Source of the DNA: Oreohelix idahoensis | Taxonomy: Eukaryota > Mollusca > Gastropoda > Stylommatophora > Oreohelicidae | DNA: 64,000 bases | Assembly (NCBI GenBank): GCA_024509875.1 | Contig: JAMPIV010005806.1 | Location: forward strand, 220,001-284,000 | Reading direction: 5' to 3' | Part shown: one piece after another, positions 1 to 14,603 of the stretch | Numbering within the stretch: the first letter of the stretch is position 1 | Layout of the letters: each line of letters starts with the position of its first letter | Program-made: the position numbers and the translations under genes | Notes under the pieces: generated by a model | What the model was told of the DNA's origin: nothing | Database searches by the model: none | The model's input: only the letters and a program-made list of their open reading frames with translations

Positions 1-2462
1 ATAATGAATGGGTTTTATTAGCGCGAAAGTGGGAAATGAATGTTTGTGTGATCTGGGTTTTTTTTATTCTAATGTTAAGTTGAAAAGATCACACATGTGA
101 AAATAAAGTCGAAATAACAGATTGTCGTGTGCAAAAAGGTCGAAAAGCTGAGAAGAGGGGTGCAAATGTTAACTAATCAACACAGTTCGCGGATTGGCGA
201 AATACTACATTGTTACATGCAAACGATGACGATTTCATGGGAAATCGCTAACATGATAACGGATATGTTCACATGTTGATAAACCTCGAACTGAGAAATA
301 AACATCACATATAGATATACCTGTATTTATCTGACCATTTGTCACGTTGTAAGCGGAACTCTACAGTATATTTTCTTGACAAATTGTTGTCCATTATTAT
401 GAACTTGCATTTGTATGCGGATTCTATATTTGAGGACGAACCTATAAACAGTTTGGTACTTTGTTCAGGGTTAACCTGAGATAGTTCACAATACTCCAAC
501 ACCCGATAAATTTTTTATATCCGGCTTATATGTTGTCCTCCCTCATAGTAACGACTATGTACTTCTCTAAGTTGGAGATTAGAGACATTTTTAAATAAAT
601 ACTTTGTAACTCCATGTAACCAGATTAATAATGCTATATTTATATAGACACATAGACAGTTCACCAAACTTGTCCAGATTTTTGGTGTTTAAGACCCATA
701 TACCTCCTGGTAAATCACTGACCGCAGTGGCAGGATTGTGGTCGCCTGTATCATATGATGGTATTATATTTACCACGTTCTATATTGACAGTTACGAGAG
801 CGTACAGCTCCTGTTCATATTTATTTTAAATAATAAATTTATAGATTAACATTGCCATGTATGTATATTCCCATGTCATAATATATATACGAGCTCGTAT
901 ATTACATTTTTTTGCGTCCCAAGGTCTGATGTTTGACCATTAGTTCTATGCTGTTAGGCTGATGTTCGTTGCAGCTACTACATTTTAAGATTGTTAAATA
1001 CTAAATGAATATTAGTCAATTCTGTTAAATATTGCCAAAGTATTTTTTTTTGTTTTGTTTTTTATTTCTGTTGTTTGCACAACCCATGAAAATCGTATGC
1101 GATTATTTTTTTTGTTTTAATTTTTAATTTTTTTTTATTTTTTATTTAAATGTTATCATTAAGTATGTTATCATTATGGTGATGACTAACGCACAGCGTT
1201 GTTCATATTGATATTGTTAAGAAGTAGTGTACATCAATACTGTTCAATGGCGAAGTGTATTAACAAATGTTATGTATCCCCCGTTTTACGCATTATAAAT
1301 ATACTGGGATCCCTCGTTTTACGAACAATTTTTTTTTAACTCTTTTTCTTTTTTTCTCTCTAAGAGACTCTACCAATAGGTTAGTCGTTTATAACAGTCA
1401 CTAGCATGAGGTACTTAGTTGATAGTACGCAAATGTCTCCCTCTGGGATACATTTGTGTGGCCAGGGTCGTATGTGACCGCTTGACTTTTCACGCTAGCA
1501 TTATCCCTTCTACTTCCACGCTAAGCATTTATATGTGCTAGAAGATGCTACATGTAAGAATAACAGACATTAAAAGCAAATAAGACGTTTTTATTCAAAA
1601 CGCAGTATTCATTCAAAGTTCAGTTGCCGTTACTGCTCTGACAGGGCAAACGTAGGTCAATCACAGATAATAATGAATGGGTTTTATTAGCGCGAAAGTG
1701 GCAAATGAATGTTTGTGTGATCTGGGTTTTTTTTATCCTAATGTTAAGTTGGACAAGATCACACATGTGAAAATAAAGTCGAAATAACAGATTGTCGTGT
1801 GCAAAAAGGTCGAAAAGCTGAGAAGAGGAGTGCAAATGTTAACTATTGTGTCGTGTGAAAAAAAAGGACGTGTCGTGTGAAAAAAAGGCGGGAAAAAAGA
1901 AGAAATAGTGTAAATAGAAGAGTTGTGGGCGATTGGCAGCGATTTCAGGACTTATGATTCCAAGGATACCATGATTTTAGACTAGAGGATTTTTACTGAT
2001 AGCGTTAGGAGAACTTCGTCTTTGAGGATACCAAGACAAGTTTTTGAGTAGACAAATCAGTAAATTATTTCTTGTGGATATACATATATTATTCTATCTG
2101 GATGTACCTATATTATTCAGTTGGATTACATATTTTTTTTCATATCGGATAACCAATCATCATTGTGAAATTTACAGTGTTTGTCTAATTACATCAATAA
2201 ACTCTAATTGAATTTTTCTACATTGCTGTTTGTGGAACTTTACAATAATTTCTTGTGGATATACGTTGTTGTGCTGAAACTGTTTTGCTTATCCCCAAAC
2301 TTAAAGGGAAGAACATTCCTGGGTTGAAACAAATAACAAAAGGTCAAGTATCACCATCTCTGGCGGAACGCCAGTCAGCACTTGAACCACAACAACATAT
2401 GAAGGATTAACTCTGACTACATAAAATCAATATAACTACTAGTGCCGCATTCAACTGACGCG
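1..2462. other. Intronic/intergenic DNA with a direct repeat pair
   Basis: No gene is firmly supported here. The stretch is AT-rich with several T tracts (about 1046-1150 and 1320-1360). A segment of about 175 bp at 1-175 recurs in the same orientation at 1671-1846 with only a few differences; after the shared part the two copies diverge. On the minus strand, about 469-308 is a possible exon: an acceptor-like ctatctcag precedes it and a donor-like ACAG|GTATAT follows. The translated stretch has no recognised domain, so it is not called as a gene. Confidence 0.5.
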
Positions 2463-2745
2463 GGCACAAAGGAAAAGACGATGGTCATATATCGGTCATG
2501 TCCTACGAATGCAAAACAACAGAATACCACTGCAGGCGCTCACTTGGATTCCTGAGGGTAAGAGGAAAAAAGGAAGACCAAAAGAAACACTCAGAAGAAC
2601 AATAATAAGAGAAGGAAGCACGTTGGGATTAAATAATGTGCAAGAGCTAAGAGGAGTGGCGTCACAACGAATAACCTGGAGAGCATTGATTTCTGCCTTA
2701 TGCGCCGTGTTTGGTGCTTAAAGAATTTATTATTATTATTATAAA
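2463..2745 (+). mobile_element. LINE 3'-end fragment (reverse transcriptase C-terminus)
   Basis: The plus strand reads [11 protein letters not shown] followed by an ORF (2509-2721) with [14 protein letters not shown]. This is the basic GKR-rGRP-TWRR-like tail found at the C-terminus of many non-LTR reverse transcriptases. A short 3' UTR ends in an (ATT)n tail at about 2728-2742, as expected of a target-primed insertion. The same 3' end occurs on the minus strand at about 9065-9222 and 11436-11570, where a Penelope-like element splits it. This copy is strongly 5'-truncated; catalytic RT motifs are absent. Clade not assigned. Confidence 0.75.
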
Positions 2746-5700
2746 GTGATATTCTACGCCAGAGCAAATAACAGTTGTATTGTGTTTAGGAATATCCGTT
2801 TTCCGGTGAAGAATCTTACTTATTTAACGGAGTAGAATAGGCCGCAAGGTGTTTTAACTTAATTATGTAGAATAGAGATCAATCGTTACTTTGTTTCATC
2901 TTAAATATATCTATACACTTTTCCTTCAGATAAACTTTTCCGTGACAGCAAAACTCTAAATTTTATTAAGTGCGCCACCATTAAAAAATCACTAAGGTGT
3001 TAATGTAAGAGTTTTTTTTTAGACAGAAGGAATGAGTTTGTTAATCATATTACTAAAGTGACTGCCGAGACGGGAAATATTACTACTATGTTTCACTTGG
3101 TCTGTGTATAGTAATTACTTTAAAGATTGTTGATATTTTGTAAATACTGAGGATAATAGCACTGCTGTTTTTATAGCTAATTTGGGCTTATCACTAACTT
3201 GAATACTTATCACTTGGGCAACTTTTAGTTACCTTGGGATGTGTGTAGTAGCTTAATTACTTTTTTAAATATAACTATCTTGGTCGTAAACTGTGTGTGT
3301 GTGGAATAATTAAGCTATGCGCCTTGACCTAAAATGTAAACAGTGCTACCCCTATATGTCAGCTTACGTCGCACGCACCAAGCAAGCAGTGAAAGAATTT
3401 TAATCGATAAGAGGCTGGGACTTTACTCGGCAGCCTGATACCTGCGGCCCACACAACACGTAGAAGGGGAGGGAAAAGAGCGAGAGTTGTTTTGTTCGTC
3501 TGTACATGAGTGTGACATGATGAAAACAATATCTCGGTCGTCTCTTGAAGGCACAGCCAATCAGCAACTCGTAAATTACATTGGAAAGATAACAGGGAGA
3601 AAATGTGTGTTAGGATCGTACAGCAATACATTCATTAAAAATCAATTAACTGACAGAAGGCAATCCTACTTCAGAGATTTTTAGAGGAAAAGTAGACACA
3701 TGAGTAGTTATAGACAGGAAGACAATACCTTTTATAATTCCGGAGATACGATCACGTAAATGGGTCAAACAGTTTGACAAATGATGAAAAGTGTGGTTCC
3801 AAAATTCATAGAAAAAGGAAAGACAGACGGATCTTGCAAAAAGATTGATATGAACGGAAAGCCACAGTTTGTCGAAGTAAAACGAGATATCTCTGAAGAT
3901 AATAGTTTTGGTAGGAAAAAGAGAACGGCTAAGTTATCTGTTTTAAGAAAACACAGATGAACGAACGCACTCGAACAATCAGAAATATTTTGGACCGAAG
4001 TCTATGGAATGCAAATCCGATCAGCGCGAAGTTCACGGTTTCACGCAAGATGACGGGCAGTGAGGATAAATACGTGGCTGGTGGGAACAACAAAACAACA
4101 ACAACAACAGTGGAAACCACACACATAAGATTTACACAGTGGACGGAAGAAGAGAGAGCATAGTCACATCTTCGTGTACCAATCTGTATCTAGTGACAGC
4201 CTGCCTTACCGAACAGGTCCAACTTAGTGTATTTCTGAAAAAAACCTGAGGGTTTCGGTCGAGAATACTGATCTCAGAAGTCAGAAGTGTACACCACAAA
4301 GTTTTATTCTGCAAAGCGACACGGGGCACTGCAGTGGGTCTTTTATTTGTGCTGATATCCATTGGTAAATTGGACAATCAGAAGAGACTGTATATCTCAA
4401 GTGTGTGTAGCTTCGGTCGTTACTGTCGGGGACCAGTGTTGTCTATACGCCAGAACATTAACCAAGAACATTGAGATAAGTGACCAAATTCAAGAACTTT
4501 GAGAGCAAATTATGTGAGATAGCGTCAAGTGAGGATAGAAGTGTTATCAAAAGTCAGTTACCAGACTACTACTACAACAGTGACATTCTTGCAAGTATAA
4601 AGATTAATTTTGTATTGTGACTTTAATGTAAATATAATTCCTATCAATATTTTCCATTCTAACATTTCAAGATAAGAAGAAGAGAAAATAATCAATATAA
4701 ATAAAATTGATTTAAATTGTATTTTGGACTTTGTTAATTCCATACTGTTACAGTAAAAGTTTAGTTGGGATTACATTGTTCTTTGTTCATAGCATAGGGT
4801 AGTTGTTAACGAAAGGGCACTATAGTCTCTTGCATCTAATTATTATAATCTATATAGGAGTACTTTACAGCCTTTACTACCCTTGTGTTATCCATACACC
4901 CGTACTCATTTCTGGGACTGGGGTATATCTTATAGTTCTTTATTCCTTCGTGAACTATCATCGTCTATCCACAAAACAACTTATCATTCAAACTATCCCT
5001 TAAATTGAGGCCTTTAAATCAATTCGTTACAGTGAGTTCGATACGTGTTATTAAAAGGATATTAATAACTTATTATCAGGTGCAAGTTGGTCATCCCCTG
5101 TACCTGCTTCCAGCATTTACAGCAGCTTTCAGCCTAAGATATTACCTTAGAATCTATTGCAGCTACCTGCAGTTACCCGTAACCACAGCATATACGGGCT
5201 GATTCCATCGCCAGCCACTTACCTAGACACATACTGCCAGACCCATTGACACCCAAGTATTACTGCGTGTACTGAAGGGCACCATAGATCCATGTTAGTC
5301 GGCTGTATGTTATACACATCTGCTTCAGTCCGCTACATCACTAACCATTACCGGAGAAGCGTCTTTAACACTCACACGCCCCCCCCCCCCACCCCCATGG
5401 TTACTCGTTTCCTTCCAGACGTCATTGTCAGATCAACCTGCGAGAGTAAGAGCCCCATTACATGCTAGATCTAATCCACCTGCTATTATCACCACAAGTC
5501 AAAGGCGGTTGGCAGCATATTGTTTTCGTACGTAGCCCCTACAGACACAGTTTATCTCCATCGCCTAAGAACATCCCAACTAGTGGGAGAGGTATAGTTA
5601 TTTCCTAATTCAGGAGTAATTGACGCAGGAGATAAGAGCTAATATCAGAAAGATTTAGATGGAGTTGTACCATGATTTTCTTGCTAGATAGGTGTTTACC

Positions 5701-6380
5701 TTCCATTATTATTAACAACACCGGATTGGCCGACTCCACTTTGGAGGACTGGTGGCTGACACCCGACACTTTATTAGACACCTGTATTCATGTGGCATTA
5801 ACTGCGTAAAATCAATACGATTCGCTGATGTTCTAGATTTTATTTTGTTGTGATAGAAAATCACAAGCCCATCAGAGCTATTGAGGTTATTATTTTTATG
5901 TGGATTTTCGTTAATAAATATATTTATATGTTCTAAACGGTCAGAATTCATTTTTGTACCTGTCACTTGATGTCAACTTGTGCTGTCGTTACTGTAATAT
6001 ATTTACAGTTTTAGCAGAGAGGCCGGAGAAAATGTATTATATTCTAAACATTGTCTCGAGTGTTGCTGGAAGAAGATAATAGATACCTCTTCTCTCCAGA
6101 AGTCATACCTTCCTCCTTATTGTACTTTAGTGACTCTATCCATATCTATTTCACACTATTCATTCATACTCTGTGTAAAGTCAGACATAATCTACTTCCA
6201 TTCTCGTGAAATCCATGATGGCCCATCAATTTCATCAAGATATTTACATGATGAGGCACTAATCTTTCCAGAGGTGGCCAGATGCATTGGCCATTCTATA
6301 AAGCGATATGCAACCAATGTCCCAAACTCTTTGCCGTTTCGCTGAGTGAACCATTCATATACACATTCAAGCACACATGC
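2746..6380. other. No gene recognised
   Basis: Short random ORFs only. A C-rich run lies at about 5382-5396. I see no splice-bounded exon with recognisable protein content and no terminal repeats. Confidence 0.5.
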
Positions 6381-6381
6381 A

Positions 6382-8608
<2,227 letters not shown>

Positions 8609-8609
8609 C

Positions 8610-8627
8610 AATATATATATATATATA

Positions 8628-8708
<81 letters not shown>
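8610..8708. repeat. (AT)n microsatellite
   Basis: About 98 bp of AT dinucleotides with one interruption (atct) near 8628. No coding meaning. Confidence 0.98.
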
Positions 8709-8710
<2 letters not shown>

Positions 8711-9064
8711 TTCTTACCATCAGGCAATCATACACAAGCTGAATACAGGCTTTCAATGGGATCTAAGTCTGCTCTAGCTCAGAACGGCAAAAGACTCTGC
8801 AGTCCCAGTTTGCGCTCGATTCATTCGGCTGTGTATTTTCAAATTTAGTGGCAGAATTACTTTTTTTTAATGTAAAACTCTTGCCTCATTTTGGTGAGGC
8901 GCATCCCGCTCAACCTAGTCGGTTATATTAGGAAGCATGTCCAAATATAAAAGACCCTTAGGAATAAGTTGCAGTTCTATATATTGCGCCGTGTCCGACC
9001 AATCGGAAGCACGGTCCAAATGTATGTTTAAGAATCAAAACTTACGTTTTTTCAGCTGGCCCGT

Positions 9065-9222
9065 ATAATGTAATAATAATAATAATAAATTCTTTAAGCA
9101 CCAAACACGGCGCATAAGGCAGAAACCAGTGCTCTCCAGGTTGTTCGTTGTGACGCCACTCCTCTTAGCTCTTGCACATTGTTTAATCCCAACGTTCTTC
9201 CTTCTCTTATTATTGTTCTTCT
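9065..9222 (-). mobile_element. LINE 3' end, downstream half split by the Penelope-like insertion
   Basis: On the minus strand this piece matches the second half of the LINE end at 2590-2745, including the codons around GLNNVQELRG and the (ATT)n tail (plus-strand taataataat at 9070-9090). The upstream half lies at about 11436-11570. The break falls just after the KETLR codons, which marks the insertion point of the intervening element. Confidence 0.75.
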
Positions 9223-9659
9223 GGATGGGTTTGAAAAAAAATCGAAAAAAGGTGATTCGTCTTACGAGGACAAAAGACAAAGAAAGTAGTCTACGTTACG
9301 GCCACAAGGCCTTCGTCAGGAACAGAAAGACAGTGAAGGCTAGATAGGAGACATAAGAACTAAAATGAATATAAAAATAAATATTTAAAAAAAAAATAGA
9401 TAAATAAAACCTAGGTACTTCCCTGAAGGCGAAACATCGAAGTCCTATCACGCTAGGCTGAAAAGGAAGTGACTCTTGACCCCGGATGTACACAATACAT
9501 ACTAAGAAACTAAAAACTAAAAAACGAAAAAAATACCCAAACGTAATGAAAGTGGGGACTGGAAAAAGAAGAGGAAATATTATGGAGGATGGCATAAAAA
9601 TAGAAGAATAGAATAAGAGTGGAAAGAGTCAAAATAGAGCAAGAGAGGAAAGGGTGACC

Positions 9660-10976
9660 TCAGACAAAGGTGTGGAAAGTGTTGAGACCGGCTGGTTTTA
9701 GACACCCCATGCGGTGGATAATACGGTTCTCAAGCAGTTCTCGGCTGGCAGTGTCAGAGGAGCAGGATCGGATCGCAGTGACCTGGATGTCGATGGGACC
9801 ATGGTGGTCAGGACCATTGTAGTGTGTGGCAACTGGTGTGGACTGTTGCTGAGAGATGTCATTTAAGTGCTGGCTGAATCTGTCCCCACGTCGGTTGCCT
9901 GTTTGGCCAATATAGGTTTTGCAGCAACGTTTACATATGTTCGTATAAATGACATTACGCGATTCACACGTGAAACTACTAGTGATGGTGTATGTAGCCT
10001 TAGGAAAAGACACCTTCTGGGTTGAGATGACATACTTGCACGTGTTGCATCGTGTCCGACCACAGGGTAGTGTGATAAAGTGAGTGGCATTCTCCTTTGG
10101 GAGACGGCTGTGAACAAGAAGATCCTTCAAGTTCTTGTCGCGTCTATATGCCACCAAAGGTGCTTCACCGAATACTTTTTGGGTCGCAGGCTCTGCTTGG
10201 AGGATAGGGAGGTGGCGGAAAAGGATCTGTTTGACAGCAGTACTGTGAGGGTGATGGGTCAAGATTAATTTGACTCTATCTGAAGTGGATTTATAGTGAG
10301 GTTTGAGGGCCTCCTGACGAGAGATGGGGAGCACACGTTGGAGAGCAGAGGTGAGAACATGTTCCGGATAAAGTCTGCTACGGAAGAAATCCAACATCTC
10401 ATTTGCTCGGAAGTGGAAGTCATCGTCGTCTTGGCACAAACGGCGGAGGCGGAGAAGTTGTGAAAACGGAAGGGAGTCACGACAGGCCCGAGGATGAGAA
10501 GAGGTATACAGAAGGTAGCTGTGGGCATCTGTCGGCTTGTAGTATACTGAGGTATTAAGGCCGGAGGGCGTGATAGAAATAATAATGTCAAGGAAGTTTA
10601 CAGATACTGTGGAGACGAGGGAGGTGAACTTGATGGTGGGGTGAAAGTGGTTGACAAAGCCGATGAAGCGATATAAATCAGTCTCAGACATATCTGTGAG
10701 ACCTATGCCATCATCGATATATCTGCGGTAAAACCCGGGGAAAGCACCGGAGTATTGTTGCCATATCTGATGCTCCAAGTGGCCCATGAACAGGCAGGCA
10801 TAGCTAGGCCCCATCTTAGTTCTCATGGCAACACCCCTAATTTGGTCAAAAAACTGACCATTGAATTCAAAGGAATTCAGTTGAAGGACCAGTTCAGCAA
10901 GACGGAGAAGAGTGACAGTGGATATAGAAGGGCAAGTGCGTTGGTCAAGAAAAAAAACGAAGAGCTCGGAGACCAT
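9660..10976 (-). pseudogene. Penelope RT (palm/thumb) plus GIY-YIG endonuclease, C-terminal part
   Basis: This ORF carries the RT catalytic motif YRRYIDDG near residue 85, with MRTKMGPSYACLFMG upstream as in Penelope RTs. It continues through the thumb and a CxxxxCxxC cluster (CGRTRCNTC, about residue 305). It ends with the GIY-YIG nuclease: VIYTNI followed by KTYIGQTGNRRGDRF, about residues 340-370. RT plus GIY-YIG allows target-primed retrotransposition. The first codons belong to the frame after the shift near 10949-10958 (A8 run); residues upstream lie in the neighbouring ORF. Both catalytic modules look complete, so only the frameshift and the missing N-terminus disable it. Confidence 0.88.
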
Positions 10977-11436
10977 CAGAGTGGGGAATAGAGGTGTACA
11001 GAGAACAGACGGCTAACAAGAAGAGACGGTAGGAGCGGTCTGCTGAGAGTCGGATAGAGAAGAAAGTTGTAAGAGCATGATTGGTGTCTTTGAGAAATGA
11101 GGGAAGATTCTCAACGATAGGCTGGAAAATGCTATCGAGGAAGTCAGAAATGTGTTCAGTAGGACAGGAACAGGCTGAGACAATAGGTCTGCCAGGGTTG
11201 TCGATCTTGTGAATTTTGGGGAGCATGTAGAATACAGGCTTGCCCAAAGAGCTGTCATGAATCCTAAGACGAGAAGCTTCGGGAGGAAGAGCATTACTAG
11301 TGATGAGCTGTTTAATAGTGTTGTGTACAATGCGATTGTTAGAGACAGTCGCATCGCTGGTCCTGGGCCTGTAAAAAGAGCCATTGGTCAACTGGTTTTT
11401 ACCTTCACTTATGTATAAGTCCTTCTGCCAGACGAC
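10960..11436 (-). pseudogene. Penelope RT N-terminal (fingers) portion
   Basis: The frame continues upstream of the shift with [29 protein letters not shown] and [12 protein letters not shown], which are the finger and palm motifs preceding the YIDD box in Penelope RTs. The ORF's apparent start (11529) lies in the host LINE, so its first 30 or so residues ([13 protein letters not shown]) belong to the LINE and not to this protein. The true N-terminus is absent. Confidence 0.8.
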
Positions 11437-11640
11437 AATGGCTCTGAGTGTTTCTTTTGGTCTTCCCTTTTTCCTCTTACCCTCAGGAACCCAAGTGAGC
11501 GCCTGTAGTGGTATTCTGTTGTTTTGCATTCGTAGGACATGACCGATATATGACCATCGTCTTTTCCTTATATAGTCGGAGACATATTTCTGCCTAGAGT
11601 CTTCTCTTATTTGTCGATATAATGTGCCTAAGTTTAAATA
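11437..11640 (-). mobile_element. LINE 3'-end fragment, upstream half
   Basis: The minus strand reads [19 protein letters not shown] and [13 protein letters not shown], matching the fragment at 2463-2590 almost base for base, and extends a little further upstream. With 9065-9222 it forms one LINE end interrupted by the Penelope-like element. Confidence 0.72.
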
Positions 11641-12118
11641 TTATATATCTAACTTATTATTGGGTCGTTTTTTATTAATTAAAGTGATATTTAAACTGCT
11701 AATTTATCTCTATCTTTCTGTATCTTTGTTGTTTAGTTATTAAATGGCATTTAAATCTATGCAGTCTTTAATTAGCTAAATCGGGAACTATCCTGATCTA
11801 GAAATATCACTAAAACCAATTTTTCTCTATAATTAAATTACTATTTTGAGGCCGTCTTTGTACCTACTTATTAAGTAATATCCCAGATGTTATAATAGTT
11901 GTGTATTTTCCTGTATATATCGTTATTCTTTAAGAAATAAAATAACTCCTTCCTATAAAATACACAGAATAGGCCCTTTCTGTCAAACACAAAAAGGTTT
12001 ATTATCACTACTAGAAAAAGGAGCGATTCTATTGGTTGTTAAAATTGTACTGTTTATCTTCGATATTTTCGAGCGGTAAATTTGACGTGTTGTTAGCCAG
12101 ATTCAAATTACGACAGTA
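11641..12118. other. No gene recognised
   Basis: AT-rich spacer between the LINE/PLE nest and the hAT element. Nothing supported. Confidence 0.5.
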
Positions 12119-12126
12119 TTCTAGAG

Positions 12127-13661
12127 CATAGTTTCTCAAACCTTTTTCAGACGGTGGCAACTTTCATTCATTCATAACCTTCCACTCCCAAAGGAGCATA
12201 GGCCTTCAACAAACACATGCCAAGTCCTCCTGTCACGTGCCATCATCTCAAGTTCTTTCCATGTTCTCCTCATCATTTTCACCTCTGTTTCCAACTCTCT
12301 TCTCCATGTACTTCTTGGTCTTCCTCTGCCTCTCTTGCCCTGCGGGTTCCAGAACAAGGACTGCCTTGTAATGCTATCAACAGGTTTCCTCAGTGTGTGT
12401 CCTATCCATCGCATCGTCTTCTTCTCATCTCTTGTTCCACTGGCACTTGTCTAGTTCTTGTCATCAGTTCTACGTTGGTAACCTTGTCATACCATTTTAA
12501 TCCCTCTATTCTACGCAAGCACCCATTTATGAAAGTCTGTAGCTTTTTGGTTGTTGTCTTTGTTGTTCTCCATGTCTCAGAGCCATACAATAGGACTGAC
12601 TTCACATTTGAGTTGAAGAGTCTTATTTTCGTGTTGGATCCTATTTCTCTTGATCTCCATATATTTCCCAATGCAATGAAAGCTACTCTTGCCTTTTGTA
12701 TTCTTATTTTGATATCGCTGTCTGTCCCTCCAACTTTGTCTATATTACTGCCAAGATACGTATATGATTCTACATCTTGTATTGGTGTTTCTTCAAGTTC
12801 AACCCTATTATCATTACCTGCATTTATTCGCATTATTTTTGTCTTTTCCCTGTGTATTTTCAGACCCAATTGCTGTGACCTCTCCTCGAGTGTTTTCAAT
12901 TTGTCCTGCATCTGATTACGGTTATGGGACAGAAGAGCCAAGTCATCAGCAAAATCCAGATCATCCAACTGCTTAGTCAGAGTCCACTGGATTCCATTTC
13001 TGGTGGCAACTTACCAATGCAAATTTCAGTCGCTGCACACCTGTGTTCTTAATGATGGACTCTCTTGTACCTACCCGTAAATTTATAGTATTTTACAGTT
13101 TACACTACACTGACTAATTTTAAATTGTATTACAATATATATTTTAATAGTACCACATGACAAAAATCCACAATTTCAGAGAGATTTTAAATTGTATTAT
13201 GCAAGTGAGCCTGTTTGGAGGAACAGATCTTCTTTATTCGTCGGGGAATATTGGACAAACATGCTCTTAATTCATATTCCACTGACTGAAGTTGGGATCT
13301 GAATTTGGTCTTAATTGGACTGAGGCTAGAAAAGCCTGACTAGTATAAGCAAGTGGTAGCAAAGGGCAGGAGAGGTGAAACAGCAAGTCTAGAAATGTCC
13401 GGATATTCCATGGCAACTGTAAGCCAAAATTTGTCCAAGTCTAATTCGTTGAACTTTAGTAACAATGTGCGATCCATAATAAACTAATGTTACATTAATA
13501 TTAGGCTGGCAAAAAATTTTATACAAATATAATTGTGTAAATGGGCAAAAGTACGCTGTACTTTGGGCGAGATGATTTTTTTTAATCACCAAAATATGGC
13601 GACACACCTCTGACTCTCGCAGCACACCAGTGTGCAACGGCACACCGTTTGAGAAACTATA
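12127..13661. mobile_element. Non-autonomous hAT element with a nested LINE
   Basis: The ends are inverted repeats containing ATAGTTTCTCAAAC, close to the common hAT terminus. They are flanked by a perfect 8-bp duplication TTCTAGAG at 12119-12126 and 13662-13669. No transposase is present. Removing the LINE at 12164-13001 leaves about 700 bp, a MITE-sized element mobilised in trans. Confidence 0.88.
12164..13001 (-). mobile_element. 5'-truncated LINE (RT C-terminal half) inside the hAT element
   Basis: The minus strand encodes the RT FADD box (residue ~6 of the ORF at 12968-12402), then LGLKIHREKTKIM, YLGSNID, a thumb region and a second ORF (12414-12172) with GKRGRGRPRSTWRRELE. The target duplication GGTGGCAACTT is perfect at 12153-12163 and 13002-13012. 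The 3' tail is a short (ATGA)n repeat, seen as cattcattcat at 12164-12175. A frameshift or stop near 12405-12414 separates the two ORFs. The motifs resemble RTE/Jockey-type elements; clade not assigned. Confidence 0.88.
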
Positions 13662-13669
13662 TTCTAGAG

Positions 13670-14603
13670 AATTAATAGCGTCCCTACACACCAACGGATC
13701 GTCTCACAATCACTTGATGTAGGCTGGATGATGGACGGAAGTCGTTACTGGTGTCTCCTTAACAGTCACATCTGATACCACAGACGGTAGTGTTGGTTAC
13801 AGCCAAGTGTCTCGACAGTTCGAGTAATACTCCATGTCTGCTCACATACCAGAAGAGCTGTACCCGAAAAGGGCAAACCATAAGGGGTCGTATGTCGTTC
13901 TCTTTGTCCTTATATGTGGAGTTCTACGTCACTACCCCACGTGACTTCTAAGTAACTCTAGTCTTTAGTCATCTTTCTAAATTACTCTGGTCACTTCCGT
14001 TTGACCGTGTTTGTTCATACTTCATCATATTCGGTTATTCTATACTATGCTAACTCAACGGTGACAAAAGCATGGTTCCTAAATAGTGCCTGTATACTTG
14101 TATTTAATAGGCATGTTTAATTCAAACATTGATTTGTTTATAGTTGTATGGACGAGACATTTTTATATAACGACCTTTAACCTTGTTTGTGCCATTGGCC
14201 CCTTAAGACTGTCCGGTAAATGCTATAGGCCCCTTCTTTGGGGAAAAAGTTTTATCTGTGTGTTAGAAACTGTTTACATTAAAATATAATAATGTTAAAT
14301 TAGACAGCAACAAAATACCTCCCGCAGAGAAATGTTAAAGTAATATTAGTAGCAGCAGCAGTATGCAATACGTACCTATTATAGAATCGTCCACTTCAAA
14401 CAGGCACCGTGGTTTAATAAGGTCTGGATAGTCCTTGGAGCATCTCCCTGAATAAAGCAGGATAAGCAAAATTACACTTGTTGTGACGATGATTAAGAAG
14501 GTTTAATGCTACGATGGCAATAAACTTAAAACAGTGGACAGACAGAAAAAAGTATCCTAAATATTGGCTGCTAATGACAGAACAAACAAACCTTGATATT
14601 TAC
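13670..14603. other. Presumed intron, no gene recognised
   Basis: Unique-looking DNA downstream (for the minus-strand gene) of the exon at 14604-14745. No next exon could be identified. Confidence 0.45.

Larger units (their letters stand above)
9223..11436 (-). mobile_element. Penelope-like retroelement (PLE), 5'-truncated
   Basis: The minus strand encodes a Penelope-type reverse transcriptase followed by a GIY-YIG endonuclease. The element sits inside an older LINE end, whose two halves flank it. No long target duplication is visible. Its 3' end contains a segment (9297-9322) resembling the hammerhead-ribozyme core reported in PLE terminal repeats, in degenerate form. The coding region spans only about 590 codons, so the N-terminus and any leading terminal repeat are missing. 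One frameshift divides the reading frame. Confidence 0.85.

Noticed and set aside
591..785. Minus-strand ORF with SDLPGGIWVLNTKN as a polycystin exon
   Set aside because: No family motif recognised and splice sites are ambiguous.
5382..5396. C-rich run as a G-quadruplex or regulatory element
   Set aside because: A short homopolymer-like tract with no supporting context.
12217..12915. 232-codon plus-strand ORF with many Ser/Leu residues
   Set aside because: Antisense of the LINE reverse transcriptase, which has clear RT motifs on the minus strand.
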